The notes beneath the pieces were generated by a model. The model worked only from the letters and a program-made list of their open reading frames with translations, was not told the origin of the DNA and ran no database searches. The translations under genes and the position numbers were made by a program. Positions 52,620 through 63,859 of a stretch of 64,000 bases of DNA are shown here, piece by piece; positions within the stretch are counted from its first letter, which is position 1; every line of letters starts with the position of its first letter. This stretch comes from Mansonella perstans (Eukaryota > Nematoda > Chromadorea > Rhabditida > Onchocercidae). The stretch covers positions 62,001 to 126,000 of the forward strand of contig JBAMDO010000053.1 in the NCBI GenBank assembly GCA_037074765.1, in the 5' to 3' direction.

Positions 52620-55526
52620 TTTACTGAGGCCAATTGATTAAATTTCAATATCACTATCTTTACATATAATAACACTTAAATATATCCATCATTCTTAATT
52701 TAAGCTTTAAAAAAAAATTTTTTTTACTATAAAGTTTGACTTTTTTTAATCAGTTTCAATTTTTAACAAATTGAGATTTAATAATATCAAACATTGTAAA
52801 TGCGATTGACTTTCTTAATTTTAAATTTTTGGAAAATTTTTTTCCCAAATATTTATAAGATTTTAATTTCTAAATTAAATTTTTTGAAATTTGAAAAATC
52901 AAAATTTATTGTTACGATCCTGTAATTTTGAGTAGTTTGAAGCTTGTTTTTCTCATACTAAATTTTAAAATGAGCTAAATTGAAAATGCATAATTTTTTT
53001 AATGTGATTTCATGAAATTATTGGTTTTTTACGAGAATTTCAAAAGCCTATTTCAGTTGCTGAAAGCATTTTCCAATATTTTATTTTAATTTTTTTTCAA
53101 GTTTTGATTTTTTATGCAAATTATGGTAAATATAACCAGGTTTGAAATATAGGAAGGTTAAAAGAAAATTATGTTTATGAAAGCTTTTTACTATGAACAT
53201 TTTTAAATTAACTTTATCCTCATAGGTAAACTCTTACATGGGTCAACTTCTTTATTCAGTTGATAAATACAAATAATTAAATTTCTTCCTTTATAACTAG
53301 ATATTTTTCCTAAACATCTTGCATGATAAATTAATAGTTGTCACGAAATGCAAGATGTAGAAGGGCGAAACAATAAATAAATGTGGCCAGAGGGGCAATT
53401 ATTTTAATTTTGTCTAGTTTCTTCCTTCTTTTCATTCCTTCTACATAATGCTCATCATTCTTTTTGTTCTTGTAAAGAAAGACATTCACTGATACTATTG
53501 AAACCAGTTTGGGTTCATTTCTTTTTGTCAAAAAATTTTCTTTTTCTAATTATATTTTCATATTCACTTTATTTCCTATATGTAGGAGTTTAAATTATCT
53601 CCTTTGGAAATTACTAAAAACAAGTTAGAAGAATATTCGAACTTTTCATAAAAAAATATTAGAAGAATATTGCAATCTCAATATCCTCCGGATATATTCA
53701 AACATATTTCTTTTGCATACATCTTTCTGGATTTGCCTTAGGACAGTTTTCATGTTGTTGAAAAATGAGAGAATTTCGAATCCAAAAAAAAAATAGTGAG
53801 AAATTCAAATTGTAAATAGTGGAAAATGCAGCAACAAGACTGACATGAAAGAGCAGCAATTAGATATAAGTATATGAAATGACTAATCAAGCGACGTAAT
53901 CTTCGGTTGTAAAAAAAGATATAATAATAAAAGATTGACTAAATTTGTTTGGTCAGTTACCATTTCCGATTTGCAAAGACTAAGTTTCCTTAAATATTGA
54001 AGTCGAAAAAAACGTAGGAATATTCAATACACTGATAGTTTAAGTGTGCAGTATTACTAGCTTTTATTTTGAGTTTATTTTCTCTTTTTTAATAATTTTA
54101 AAATTTGGAAAACACAACGAAATTTCGATAAATTTGAAAGATTTGAAATTCTCATTAAAACTTTTAGAAAAAAGGATATCTTTTTTGAAAAAGAAAATTA
54201 GAAAAAGTGACTAGGGATATCTAAAGATGCCATGGATGGCGAAAATATTCTTCTGGCCTGTTAATTTCATTTTTCATTGTATATTTACATTAGAGGAGGA
54301 ATTATCGTTGCCTTATTATTAAAAATTGTATGATAAAATTTCAATTTCTGATTTTTCACTTTGGATGAAGGCATTATCAAAAAATATTCCTGATAAGTGA
54401 GGCTAAAGGATGGAAACACAGTCGAAGTATATTTACTCGTCACTTCAACTCACATTTATGTATGCCGATAAGTTTGGTGTGTTCTTAATTAATGGGAATA
54501 ATTTAATCTGATGGGAATAATTTAATCTTTTCAATTTAGAGCTCTTCTATGAAACTCTCGCAAATTAATACAAAAAAAACTGGCACGAATTGCTTGCATT
54601 GAAATTTCTCTCACACCAAAGTTTAATTGGGAAATGTCGTACACAATTTGCAAAGTTAGAGCTTATACTAATCTATTTCGAAGCTCAAAGCGTTTGAAAT
54701 ATTGTAGCAGTTCAACTCTTATGATCTTATCTCATTCAGCTGCAACCAATACTATCCCATCAATTTCTTTATCGCTTGAAAAAAACGGTTGAAATAGCTT
54801 CTAAATTAAAGTGAAATAAAAATAAAATTGGAAAGTGTTAAGTTTCAGTTGTGTAACTTTTAAATTGAAGAAGTAAACCACAAGATAAAAAAGAAAGCAT
54901 TTTCAACCAAGCTGAATTTGTATTTCATTACTTTCTTGCATAAAACTACGTACCTGAAAATTTCATTTCACCTTGGCTGTTCAAATAAGGTTGAAAGCAA
55001 AACCGATGAAATTGCGTAAAATAGAATGCAATCGTTGCATAACAGAAAGTGATGTGATAACATTTTTGTCTTTGCAAGAGCTGGTGCATTCCTGAATGCG
55101 GCGAGAAGCAAATTTTTTTTTTTTTTCATCAATTTCATTCAGAATGAAAATCTAATTAGCGGATAGATAAAATTAGTAAAATTTAATTAGCCAGGATATT
55201 TGAAGAAATTTAGCACACTTGACCAATGCAAAAATGCAAATATTGATGGAAACTGACTACAAAACTCTGGCTATAGATCGGATTTTCATTTGAATTGTTT
55301 CCGGAATTCAGGAGTTATATTTTTAGAATTCGTGGATTGATAGATAACCTTTAATGTTTCTTAATTTATATAAGTAGTGAAAACAATGAATTATTTAAAT
55401 TTGTATTCCATTCATGTAAATTTGATTAGAATTTAAACAAATTTAATACGTACTTAAAATCTCAATAATATGACTTAATAGTTCATTGATAGAAATAAAT
55501 TATTTGTAGTAGCGAATGAGCCGCAA
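52620..55526. other. 2.9-kb AT-rich intergenic region
   Basis: Between the cotransporter stop and the MSP-domain gene. It presumably holds the cotransporter 3' UTR and the next promoter. I see no exon with splice-consistent coding on either strand and no consensus AATAAA close to the stop. Confidence 0.6.
55510..55526 (+). promoter_or_regulatory. Short 5' leader with a probable trans-splice acceptor and an overlapping upstream ATG
   Basis: TATTTGTAG at 55501-55509 looks like an outron acceptor, leaving a 17-nt leader. An out-of-frame ATG at 55516 opens a 10-codon frame (stop at 55545) that overlaps the main start at 55527. The acceptor call is an inference; the upstream frame is read directly. 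Confidence 0.4.
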
Positions 55527-57536
55527 ATGTCAGGAGCTACGATAAATTCTTCTGAAAATAAAAAGAGTATTTCCAAAAGTGATGAAACAATTAATTTAGT
55601 AAGCCTTAATCAGGTAACAAATTATTTTCTTATTCCGCAAAATAAATTGACTAATAGGCAAAAATTAATTTGATTTTATGGCACGAATTTTTCGTATCTT
55701 AATCCTAAAACGATTTGAATCGGAAAGTTCGATGCGGATTATTAAAATAAGAATTCAATATAGAATAGACAAAAAATAAATGGACCGATCAGTATGCTTA
55801 TGTGACATAATAAAGTTTGGTCAAATCAAGCCAAACTGAAATTATTAAGATCATTGTTAACATCATAATGAAACTGAGCATTAGGTAAGTTTTGAAGTTC
55901 TTTCTTTCACTCATTGAAAAATCATTTAATCACTTTTACAGACGCATATATGTTTTGATGTGGAACAATTGAAAAATGCAAAACAGAAAGTACAATTAAG
56001 ACGTTGCAAAGGTATACAGGATGATATTGCATGGCGTATGCGAACAAATGTACCCACTCGATATCTTGTTGTTCCATCCAAAGGCCTCATTAAAAACGAT
56101 GAATCTATTACGGTAATTAAAATATTAATTAGTAAATGACACTTTCTTCAATATTTTTTTCCGAAAATTTCCACTACTGCAGAACTCGAAACATTTGATG
56201 AAACTTTAAATAATAATTATTATCTTTTGCAATCATTTGAAACAGTTGAATTGTCATTTAAATGTGAATACACGTTTAGCTTGATTAAATGATAGTAGCT
56301 GAAACAAATAAACTTAGCTGATACATCATATTTAGTTAAAAACATGTTGATAATCAATTAACTTTTTTGTTACTGCTTTTTTAAAATATTTATTAATGCT
56401 ATTTTCGAAATATTTCATTAATAAATTGTAGTTGACAATCGAACTAGTGGGAAATAAATTTCATCCTAATCATAAATTGACACTTCAAGCGATAGCAATG
56501 ATTGATGGATGTAATGAGCGAACAATTTGGAAGCATCAAAATGCTAAAAATTGCAATAAAGTACAAGTGATAAGATTGAAATTGAGCACAGTATTAATAA
56601 ATATCGAAATATCCAAACATGAGGTCGTTGATTTTATCAGAGTAAACAATTTTGTCAACAAAACTATTTCAATCAAACAATATTACAATTACTAATTATA
56701 ATTTATGACGAAATATTACAATATGTTAATCATATCACTGATAACAAATAGATACATATATTTGATAATCAAATCATTGTGCTGCTGAAAATATATTTAA
56801 TTAAAAATTTTTCTTCAGAACATCTAGCAATGAATTGTAATACATTTTAAATGAACGTTTATTTCACAGTGCTTCTTATAAAATTTTATCAAAAAATCTT
56901 CGAAATTTTAACAAAAATTAAATTTTTCTTGTGTTTATTTGAATTTTTCCATGTAATTGTAAAAAAAAAGGACCGAAGTCTCAATAATGAAATTCAGGAA
57001 GAAAATTTTGCAAATAGTGCAAAAAGTCTGGAAAGTTTGATAGAAAATAGCTTAAGTAACCGATTAAGTGATGTCAAAGAAATGGAAAAGTTGCTGAATA
57101 CTGTAGAAGAAGAGTGCAGTAATGTTCAAAAAAATATCGAACGAGCGGAACGTTTAAAGATAATCTTGGAACAGGCATTAAATTCACGGTAACTAATTTG
57201 TCTCAGTGTAAAAATTAATTGATCTAATATTAGGTGCGTAAGAGAATCACGGGAAATTTTTCAAAATACTTAGCATAGTGCTAATAAATTTAGTACTTGA
57301 GAAAGTTAAACTAATTTTGGAAATTATAATTAAATATTTATGAATTTAATCACTTGATAAGCTTTCAATTTAATTGCAGCAAATTAGCTTTGATTGAACT
57401 GAAGCGACGAGTGATAAAAAGTAATCAAAAAACAAAAAAGTTAAGGAAAGAACTCGAGCGTAAAAAAGCGGAATTGCAACTTCTGCAAGACAAACAAACA
57501 AATGGCTTGATTTATCCAACATGCCGAATTTGTTAA
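55527..57536 (+). CDS. MSP-domain (major sperm protein / VAP-like) protein with C-terminal coiled coil
   Basis: Five exons (55527-55613, 55942-56112, 56432-56623, 56998-57188, 57380-57536) join in phase to encode about 265 residues. Residues from about 30 to 130 fit the MSP immunoglobulin-like fold: IAWRMRTNVPTRYLVVPSKG, GLIKNDESIT and LTIELVGNKFHPNHKLTLQA correspond to the family pattern of a K-T-T-P-RY-V-P-G core, then I-x-P/N-x-E-S, then a closing strand. The last two exons are rich in Glu, Lys and Leu with heptad-like spacing (LLNTVEEE, RLKIILEQAL, KKLRKELERKKAELQLLQ), so a coiled coil is likely. Unlike classic VAP proteins it has no C-terminal membrane anchor and ends PTCRIC. Possible roles are a cytoskeletal or membrane-contact adaptor; which one cannot be told from sequence. 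Confidence 0.85.
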
Positions 57537-57980
57537 ATTACCTTTTGGATTTTTACACTCTCAATCAATTCTAAGTACCAGGAAAAATTGAAATTTAATA
57601 AAATTATTACTTTCATTCAAGTTGCTTTCAGTTATAACCCATTTGTTACACGGCCATATAGTTGCCTTATTTTGTTAAAGAAGTTTTGAAAATTACTTCA
57701 CAAATGTAAAATCATCCAACTATTTCCCAGAAATATTGTCGTAATTTTCTTAGCTTATTCAAAATGAATTTTCAAATATTCTTGGAATATAAAGGAATTC
57801 ACTTTTTTTCATTCAAACTTGCTTGATAAGTCGTATGACGTCAAATGAATTATATTGGCTCTGATCAAACTGTTTACATTTTCTGCAATGCTTTTCACAA
57901 TTAAATTTTTGGGGTTTTTTGCTGAAAACATTTGTTTTGACAAATATAAATCATAGTAACGTATCACATGTGAAATATGC
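57537..57980. other. 444-bp convergent intergenic region
   Basis: This is the space between the plus-strand MSP-domain gene and the minus-strand acidic gene, whose stop codons face each other. It should contain both 3' UTRs. Only the AATAAA at 57597 is evident. Confidence 0.6.
57597..57602 (+). terminator. Candidate polyadenylation signal AATAAA
   Basis: AATAAA lies 61 nt after the stop codon of the MSP-domain gene, a suitable distance for nematode 3' end formation. Confidence 0.5.
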
Positions 57981-58691
57981 TTAAATCAGCGGTTCTTCCA
58001 TCTCATCATCAATCGTCATTTCATCTTCTGTTTCATAAAGCTTGCATTTATTCTCCATAATTTTGACATGCATTTTTGGATAGGCAGCAGTAAGCGGTTT
58101 TTCATTTTCCATTTCGTGAAATGATTTTATCTGTTCTACTTCTTTTTCCATCTCAATTTTTTTTTGCTACAAATAAACGATTTTACTTCATAGCGTATTA
58201 TATTCTTCAATCTTATTTTGCTCATCAAATTAGACTAATTAATTGCTAAGCAAATTAAGGATGATAAATTTTCATGAATACCTTACGAAAATCATCAAGG
58301 TTACCCATATGTTTTATTTTCGTTATCGGTATGATATCTGGTTTGCTGCAATTTAAAATAATTTCAATCATCAATGAATTTAATTTTTCCGTATAATATA
58401 AGAGAGAATATAAAAGATGTACTTCAAAAATTATGGTAGAGATGATGGCATTATTAGTGGTGATGTAACACTTTTTTTGTAAAAGTTATAGTCACTGCTG
58501 AAATTAAGTTTGAATTCATTGTCTAATTTAAATTCTCATTTTATATGTGATAGAAGCGAAGAAAAATCATTAAATTGATTTGAAATTTTTGCAAATGAAA
58601 CTGATAGAAGAATACATTAAACCACTCACTCCCGATCGCTTTCATCACTTTCTTCAACTTGAGTTTGTTCATCTCTTCTTTGCTCAATTTT
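57981..58691 (-). CDS. Acidic, highly charged protein of unknown function (5' end unresolved)
   Basis: Three minus-strand exons (58691-58630, 58345-58282, 58166-57981) have clean acceptors and donors and join in phase. They encode at least 103 residues ending with a stop at 57983-57981. The sequence is charged: KIEQRRDEQTQVEESDESDR, then KPDIIPITKIKHMGNLDDF, then a Glu/Lys helix-like stretch and an acidic tail (TEDEMTIDDEMEEPL). No signal peptide, membrane segment or known domain is visible. Upstream, a 15-nt frame-preserving microexon (58832-58818, TSRIT) and an exon reading KKGENKNVDAKTKTPQK (ending 59043) could belong, but no start codon was found. No family recognised. Confidence 0.5.
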
Positions 58692-59264
58692 CTAAACAGT
58701 TTCATTCTCATTTTCTCATTTTAAACAATTTCAAGCAAACATTTCCATTTGAACGATAAATTAAAAGTTTGTTGGATGTTGCAATCAAAGCTATATGTTA
58801 ACGATTCTAGCACTTACTGTAATCCTAGAAGTCTCTAAAATCCGGAATTTATCGTTAACTCAACCTCACTGCTCAAATTAAACATATCAATTTCAAAACA
58901 ATTCAATTCAAAGTATACGAATTATTTTATTCCTATTTTGTAACAATCGCAGGTGATTTTTTCTTTTTTTTTTTTGTTGAAAACAAGCAGCAATAAATTT
59001 TAGAAAGAAATTTTTGAAATAATTGTTTATGAAAAATGCTACTTTTTGAGGGGTTTTCGTTTTCGCATCCACGTTCTTGTTCTCTCCTTTTTTTAACAAT
59101 TTTCTACCACTTGCTTTTCTACCCTATAATTTATTCAATTTGTTTTCGAAAAACTGATAAAGTATTACTTTTTTATTGAATTTTCAAAGAAATTTTTTAA
59201 AAAACATATATATATCTACATGGTTGCTGTATCGAAAACCTCCTACTCAGCTGTTCTGAAGAAA
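58692..59264. other. Region upstream of the acidic gene; mostly unresolved
   Basis: It holds the two tentative upstream exons of the minus-strand acidic gene (58818-58832 and about 59043-59127) and the 3' end of the next minus-strand gene, including a possible AATAAA on the minus strand (59177-59172). Otherwise it is AT-rich with no further exon seen. Confidence 0.4.
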
Positions 59265-59799
59265 TTAACTACTAACAGCTTCTGCACTGATTTTCAGAGC
59301 GTCGGTTTTATCTGTAGAGTTTTTCACTTCTGGAGTTGTAGCTTTTCGTTTATTTTCTCTCTTTTTTTTCTTCCGAGAACACATTTGTAAGGGTGATAAT
59401 AAAATCATCAATACAAATAAACTCTGTATACATGACAATGCTGTAAAAAGGAGTGGAATAAATTTTAAAACATCTTCAAATTTTTTTTTAATCCACCCAG
59501 CAGCTGAGCAATTTTTGAAATAACTTGTGAATAAGGCAATAAACAATTTTTAACACGCAATAAACAATTTTTAACACTAATTACAAGAAAAAATTGAACA
59601 ACTACTTGTACATTGCTTTTGAAATAACAAATTTTCAATATTCGAAATTTAAACTTGACGAATTGCTTGAGTAACATTTTAAAATTTAATTCCTGCTAAC
59701 CATATGAATAATGACTTAATAACTATGTTAACTTGTAAGTATTATACCTTCATAGTGAGTGAAATTCTGCAACTTAATTTGGACGGTATTTGCTGACAT
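59265..59799 (-). CDS. Small single-pass membrane protein, 96 residues, unknown function
   Basis: Two minus-strand exons: 59799-59748 (ATG, 17 codons plus one base) and 59503-59265 (two bases, 78 codons, stop). The phase joins exactly (GAA G + CT). The protein starts MSANTVQIKLQNFTHYE, has an amphipathic AGWIKKKFEDVLK, one hydrophobic segment of about 24 residues (FIPLLFTALSCIQSLFVLMI...), a strongly basic stretch (RKKKKRENKRK) and a hydrophilic Thr/Lys/Glu tail. Basic residues after the segment suggest the C-terminus is cytosolic, but that is inference. A strong acceptor (TATTGTTACCGCAG) ends 25 nt before the ATG and is probably a trans-splice site. No family recognised. Confidence 0.6.
59536..59577. 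repeat. 21-bp perfect tandem duplication
   Basis: Two exact adjacent copies of a 21-bp unit (GCAATAAACAATTTTTAACA plus C) lie within the single intron of the small membrane protein gene. Confidence 0.9.
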
Positions 59800-59824
59800 T
59801 TCTTTACTGATAATTTAATTCCTT

Positions 59825-59838
59825 CTGCGGTAACAATA
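59825..59838 (-). promoter_or_regulatory. Probable trans-splice acceptor of the small membrane protein gene
   Basis: On the minus strand a pyrimidine-rich run ends TTACCGCAG, 25 nt before the ATG at 59799. No coding exon upstream joins it in phase. Confidence 0.45.
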
Positions 59839-61340
59839 AGAATGGAGGAAATAGAACTTTCAGACGCAATTTTAAGAATTATAAAATTTAAAGTAACATG
59901 CAATCACTTATCTTTCCTATTTATTATTTTGATTCAGAGTAAAATTTGAATAAGAAAATTTTACAAATTTTCGAATAAACTCTAATATGTTTTCTGAGTT
60001 AAAACATTCCTATTAGACCTTATTGGAATTGTTTTCAAGTTTTATCAAATATCTCACACTTTATTTTATCATGACTATTCAAATTTGCATGCAATATCCA
60101 CCTGGAATATTTAATATTTCAATGACTGATCAATGCTAAAAGGCATTAAGATTAGCTGGTGCAATGAATATGGACTTTTCTTGATATGAGGAGCTCGACT
60201 GCAAATGCTGATAACGTTTACATCAAGAAAAAATTGTTTGAAAATATCAGTTATAAGTGATTGAAGAATCAGCTGTAAAATGCATTTTGAATTCGAATGG
60301 TGTTTCTACGAATGGCAAGTAATTAAAGGGATCTGTTGGTTCTGGTCAAGGTGCCCAGTTGAGTAGTATTGCGGCTCAATTAAATTATGCCAAATTACAC
60401 ATAATCACTGGTCAGTTTATATTTTGCTAGGCTTAGGCCTTGAGCCTAAGTCCATTTCATCCATATCATTCTTAACATCACCTTCATAGCTTTAACAGTC
60501 ATATCTCCCTACTGTTTTCTTGTTACAACAAATTTCCCTATGGCCTCTTATTCTGATTCCAACATTGGTCCGAAAATCCACATGATCTTACACTATTCAA
60601 GATGTCTTGTGCAACGGTTTTTCAGTAACACAAGTGCGCTCTGAAGGCATGCTATTTGCACTTTTTAAAGCTCATTCGCTGCAAACTTCGTACGGATCAT
60701 TTCACACTTTAGCTCTCCAGCTCTCCATGAAGTTTTCACAGACGTTGGACCACAGTTTTAGTTTTTATATAAGCTTCTCAATGAATTTATTGTTTCAGTT
60801 TATGAACTTGAGACACAATTTGAGAAGAAAAATTACTTATTATTCAGTGAGCGGGATGAAGCAACTTAGCATCACTGAAACGCATGTATGATTGTTTTTT
60901 TGATTCGCAAAAAATGATTTTTTCCAATTTTTTGAAACTTCTTCTTTGCTCTTCAAGGAATAATGAAATAACGGAAAATAATTACTTTTGAATCAGAGTT
61001 TTGTTCTCTTTCCGACAAAGCTATCAACTGCACTGTGGCAGCTTGGTCGGGAAAAAAAATATTGCTAAAATCTTTTGTCTATGCTGAATTCTTGGTTGTA
61101 GAGTCCCGATTGTAGAAAATTAATAGGACTACTCAAAAGATTACTTTATCCTTTATTGCTGTTCGTTTCACTATCCATTTGCTATTTTTTTCGTATTCTT
61201 ATCCATTTCACATGTAAAGATAACTGTTCCTTGTATTTTGACTGAGAAAATTGAATCAGCACTTTAATTTTCCGGAAATTTAACGGAAATTTATTTATTT
61301 AGTCTTTAAATTGAGACGTTTGTTTCTATTGTGTTTACAG
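59839..61340. other. 1.5-kb region between two divergent small genes
   Basis: No splice-consistent gene found. The stretch at about 60150-60900 looks less AT-rich than its surroundings and contains an open frame (60607-60891) without family resemblance, and a 7-bp stem hairpin (CTTAGGC / GCCTAAG, 60432-60450). It could be a shared promoter region, a non-coding RNA or a decayed element. Confidence 0.5.
61331..61340 (+). promoter_or_regulatory. Probable trans-splice acceptor of the candidate microprotein gene
   Basis: GTGTTTACAG ends 21 nt before the ATG at 61362, matching the outron-acceptor pattern seen for its neighbours. Confidence 0.4.
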
Positions 61341-61361
61341 TGCCAATTTGTTATCATCATA

Positions 61362-61999
61362 ATGTCTTTATTTTTACCTTTACGGAAACAAGTTTTGGAG
61401 GAAATGAATGAAAAGAGCCCAGTAGTGAGTGATTAATAATCGATCTAGGTGAATATATGATTTCAGAATCAACGATTGACATTGAAGGAAATTGAAATGG
61501 AGGAAAACGGTTGAAGACTGTATTGTTCAAAATAACATCAATAACATGAGCATTTATTTAAATATAATGCTTTCTTTTGCATCCAGAAGAATGGAGAGAT
61601 TTGTAAATCCAGTTTTTTTTTTTGTTGGAAGTAATTTTGACTAAAATCGGAATATAAATTAATGCTTCATTTTCTTCTTCTAAATGCAAGAAATTTTTTG
61701 CAAATGAATGTTCAATTAAAATCGACCACAACAACTTTTTTTTGGAAATGAATGTCTTCTTTGTTTTCATCAATAATTGCATTTTTTTGGTATGGTGAAA
61801 TGTACTGCTTTGTAAGTTTAGATGATTTTTTCTATAGAAAATCCTAGGTTTTTGGGGTTATATTATTGAACACTAATCGAGATATAAGTGATATAAACAA
61901 AATGTATATTATATTTGACTGCAATATCTTGCAGGTTTCACTAGATGGGCATACATTGGAATTTTGGAATGCATTACTTTGATTATGACCTATCTGTGA
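61362..61999 (+). CDS. Candidate membrane microprotein, 56 residues, unknown function
   Basis: Three plus-strand exons (61362-61424, 61467-61509, 61935-61999) join in phase: 21 codons ending at a GTGAGT donor, a 42-nt intron with a TTTCAG acceptor, then a second intron from GTTGAA to TTGCAG. The product starts MSLFLPLRKQVLEEMNEKSP, continues NQRLTLKEIEMEENG and ends with a hydrophobic stretch (FTRWAYIGILECITLIMTYL) just before the stop. This resembles a tail-anchored layout: charged helix, then a terminal membrane segment. If the second donor is not used the frame stops after EENG (36 residues). AATAAA follows at 62195-62200. No family recognised; such a small model can arise by chance. Confidence 0.42.
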
Positions 62000-62494
62000 A
62001 TTTTTTTAAGAAACGAAGGAATAAGAGAAAAGCAGAAGAAACTAAAAGTAGTAAAAGAAGAACGCTGCCTAAGGGTCATCTTCGGGAAAAATAACAGCAA
62101 AAATGTACTAACAGTTAATAAGTATTGTTAGAAAAGAAAACATGCTCCTTCTCAATACTACCAATGTCTTATCCTTTAAATTGGTAAGATTGATAATAAA
62201 ATTAGAAACCAGAATTTTAACAATCGCCTTTTAAAACACAAAAAACTCTCTTCTTGTTTCTCTCCCATTGATGTCAGTTCTGGTTTGTAGGAGTACCCCA
62301 TATCTTTCCAATGTCTTTTGTTATATTAGAATGAGAACTAGCATTTAACGAGAACTAGATGGATTAGTTTGCTTTATGCTCTTCATGCTGATACTTTTCG
62401 GCAACAGTTAATATTGTCGCTTTAACTCTGCGAAAACAATTCAAAATACAAATAATAGCAGCTTGAATGGCATAGTTTCGAGCTGAATTTATCG
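62000..62494. other. Convergent intergenic region
   Basis: It separates the plus-strand microprotein candidate from the minus-strand secreted protein gene. AATAAA at 62195-62200 may serve the former. No coding exon seen. Confidence 0.5.
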
Positions 62495-63839
62495 CTAATT
62501 TCGAAGTTTTGTGGTGAAAAACGGAATATCATTGAAACGACACCATGTTGTTAAATTTGCTCGGCATGGTTCCGATAACCAAAGATACCATTCACCTTCT
62601 TTCTGATCGCGATATTTCCCATATGTGTAGTATTTTTGACATAGATGATTATTCTGAGGTGATTTAACCAAAACCTGTAAAATATGTAAAAATCTTTAAA
62701 AAATGCATTTATCAGCCTGTTTTACAGTTAACCTTTGAATTATTGCTAAAATTTCGCAAATTGCTTACTATTTTATGAAGCATTTGACAAATTGCTATTT
62801 AAAAGAAATAAGTTTCTGTAATTCCTATGTGATAACTGAGTTTACTGGTTTTATTAAGTTAAAACTTAAGACTGAAAGATGCTGGTAGCATAATTAGACA
62901 AAAAAATGGAAAAAATAATGCCAGGTTTTTCAAAGAGCTATTTGGCAGCATTCATTGCGTGACAGCTTTGACGATAGATTGAAAAATGAATTGAAAGTTC
63001 AATCCATTTTGCAATTAGCTTTAATCCGTTATTTGTATTTAAATAATAATAATTCAGCAGGGAAGGGTAAGTTAAATTAAAACAACATTAAATTAATAAA
63101 GTTAAATTAAAAAAAACAAATGAGTAAAGAATTTTAAGAGTAACAGAGAGCTTGGCGTCTGGTTCACAACCAATAGGACATGCTAGTCTTGTTGTGGGAT
63201 TTCGTGCTAGTACATTCTTGTCATTGACCGGCAATTGCTCACGGCGACACTTGTATTTAGTAGGATCTCGAGGTATTTTGGCATTTCGTGCGATCAATGT
63301 GCATTGTTCTGGCTCCTTCTCTGTTGTTGTTGTGCAATCGATTGTTCGTTCTTCTGAAACAAAAACATGCTTTCCAGGAGTTTATTAGTTATTTGAGGAA
63401 GATAATTGATAAGTAGAAAATAAAATTTCTCTTGCTGCTTCTTTAATCCAACCATTGACATTGCTTAAAACACAGGGATTTTTGTTTTTTTTTCTTTTTT
63501 AGAGTAAATTTATGATTTCTCTTTAGGCGATTTATTTTGATCATTGGAGGATTTCTTGACGATAAATATTTTTCCACATTTTCCCAGGTAAGATAGAATC
63601 TTATGTGGAAGGAAATGTTTTACTTCAATTACTTCTCAGTGGAACAAAGCAAAAATGTACTTCCGTCTTTCCGTTAATAGCAACTTTATTTTATTTTCTT
63701 CAAACAAAAGATTTTCAAGAAACAGACCCCATCGCGGCCACCCGTAATTTTCCAAGGTTTTTTTTTCAGTTTGTCCTCTGACCGTCACATATGTCACTAT
63801 AAAAATAAAGCGCCACATTGCTGACATCTGAAGAAGCAT
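62495..63839 (-). CDS. Secreted eight-cysteine protein, 166 residues, unknown family
   Basis: Three minus-strand exons (63839-63728, 63353-63145, 62674-62495) join in phase and end in a stop at 62497-62495. The N-terminus is a signal peptide (MWRFIFIVTYVTVRG, likely cut before QTEKK). The mature part has eight cysteines: TIDC, EPEQC, TKYKC, RLACPIGC, NNHLC, SEPC and TTWC contexts, enough for four disulfides. It also has one N-glycosylation sequon (NLT) and an aromatic run (YYTYGKY, EGEWYLWL). The spacing does not fit Kunitz, ShK, EGF or thyroglobulin domains that I could test by eye. It is probably an extracellular or excretory-secretory protein. A TTTTCAG acceptor ends 20 nt before the ATG. 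A further exon inside the first intron cannot be excluded. Not recognised. Confidence 0.65.
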
Positions 63840-63859
63840 CTGACTGTTCAGACTTCTTT

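Noticed and set aside
58908..59099. 63-codon minus-strand frame taken as a whole gene
   Set aside because: Its first codon is TTG, not ATG, and the second half is a poly-Lys/Phe run through a probable intron. Only the part ahead of the GTAGCA donor may be an exon of the acidic gene.
60607..60891. 95-codon plus-strand frame
   Set aside because: No family resemblance, no supporting acceptor at the start and a Phe/Ser/Leu-rich composition typical of chance frames. Kept only as part of an unexplained block.
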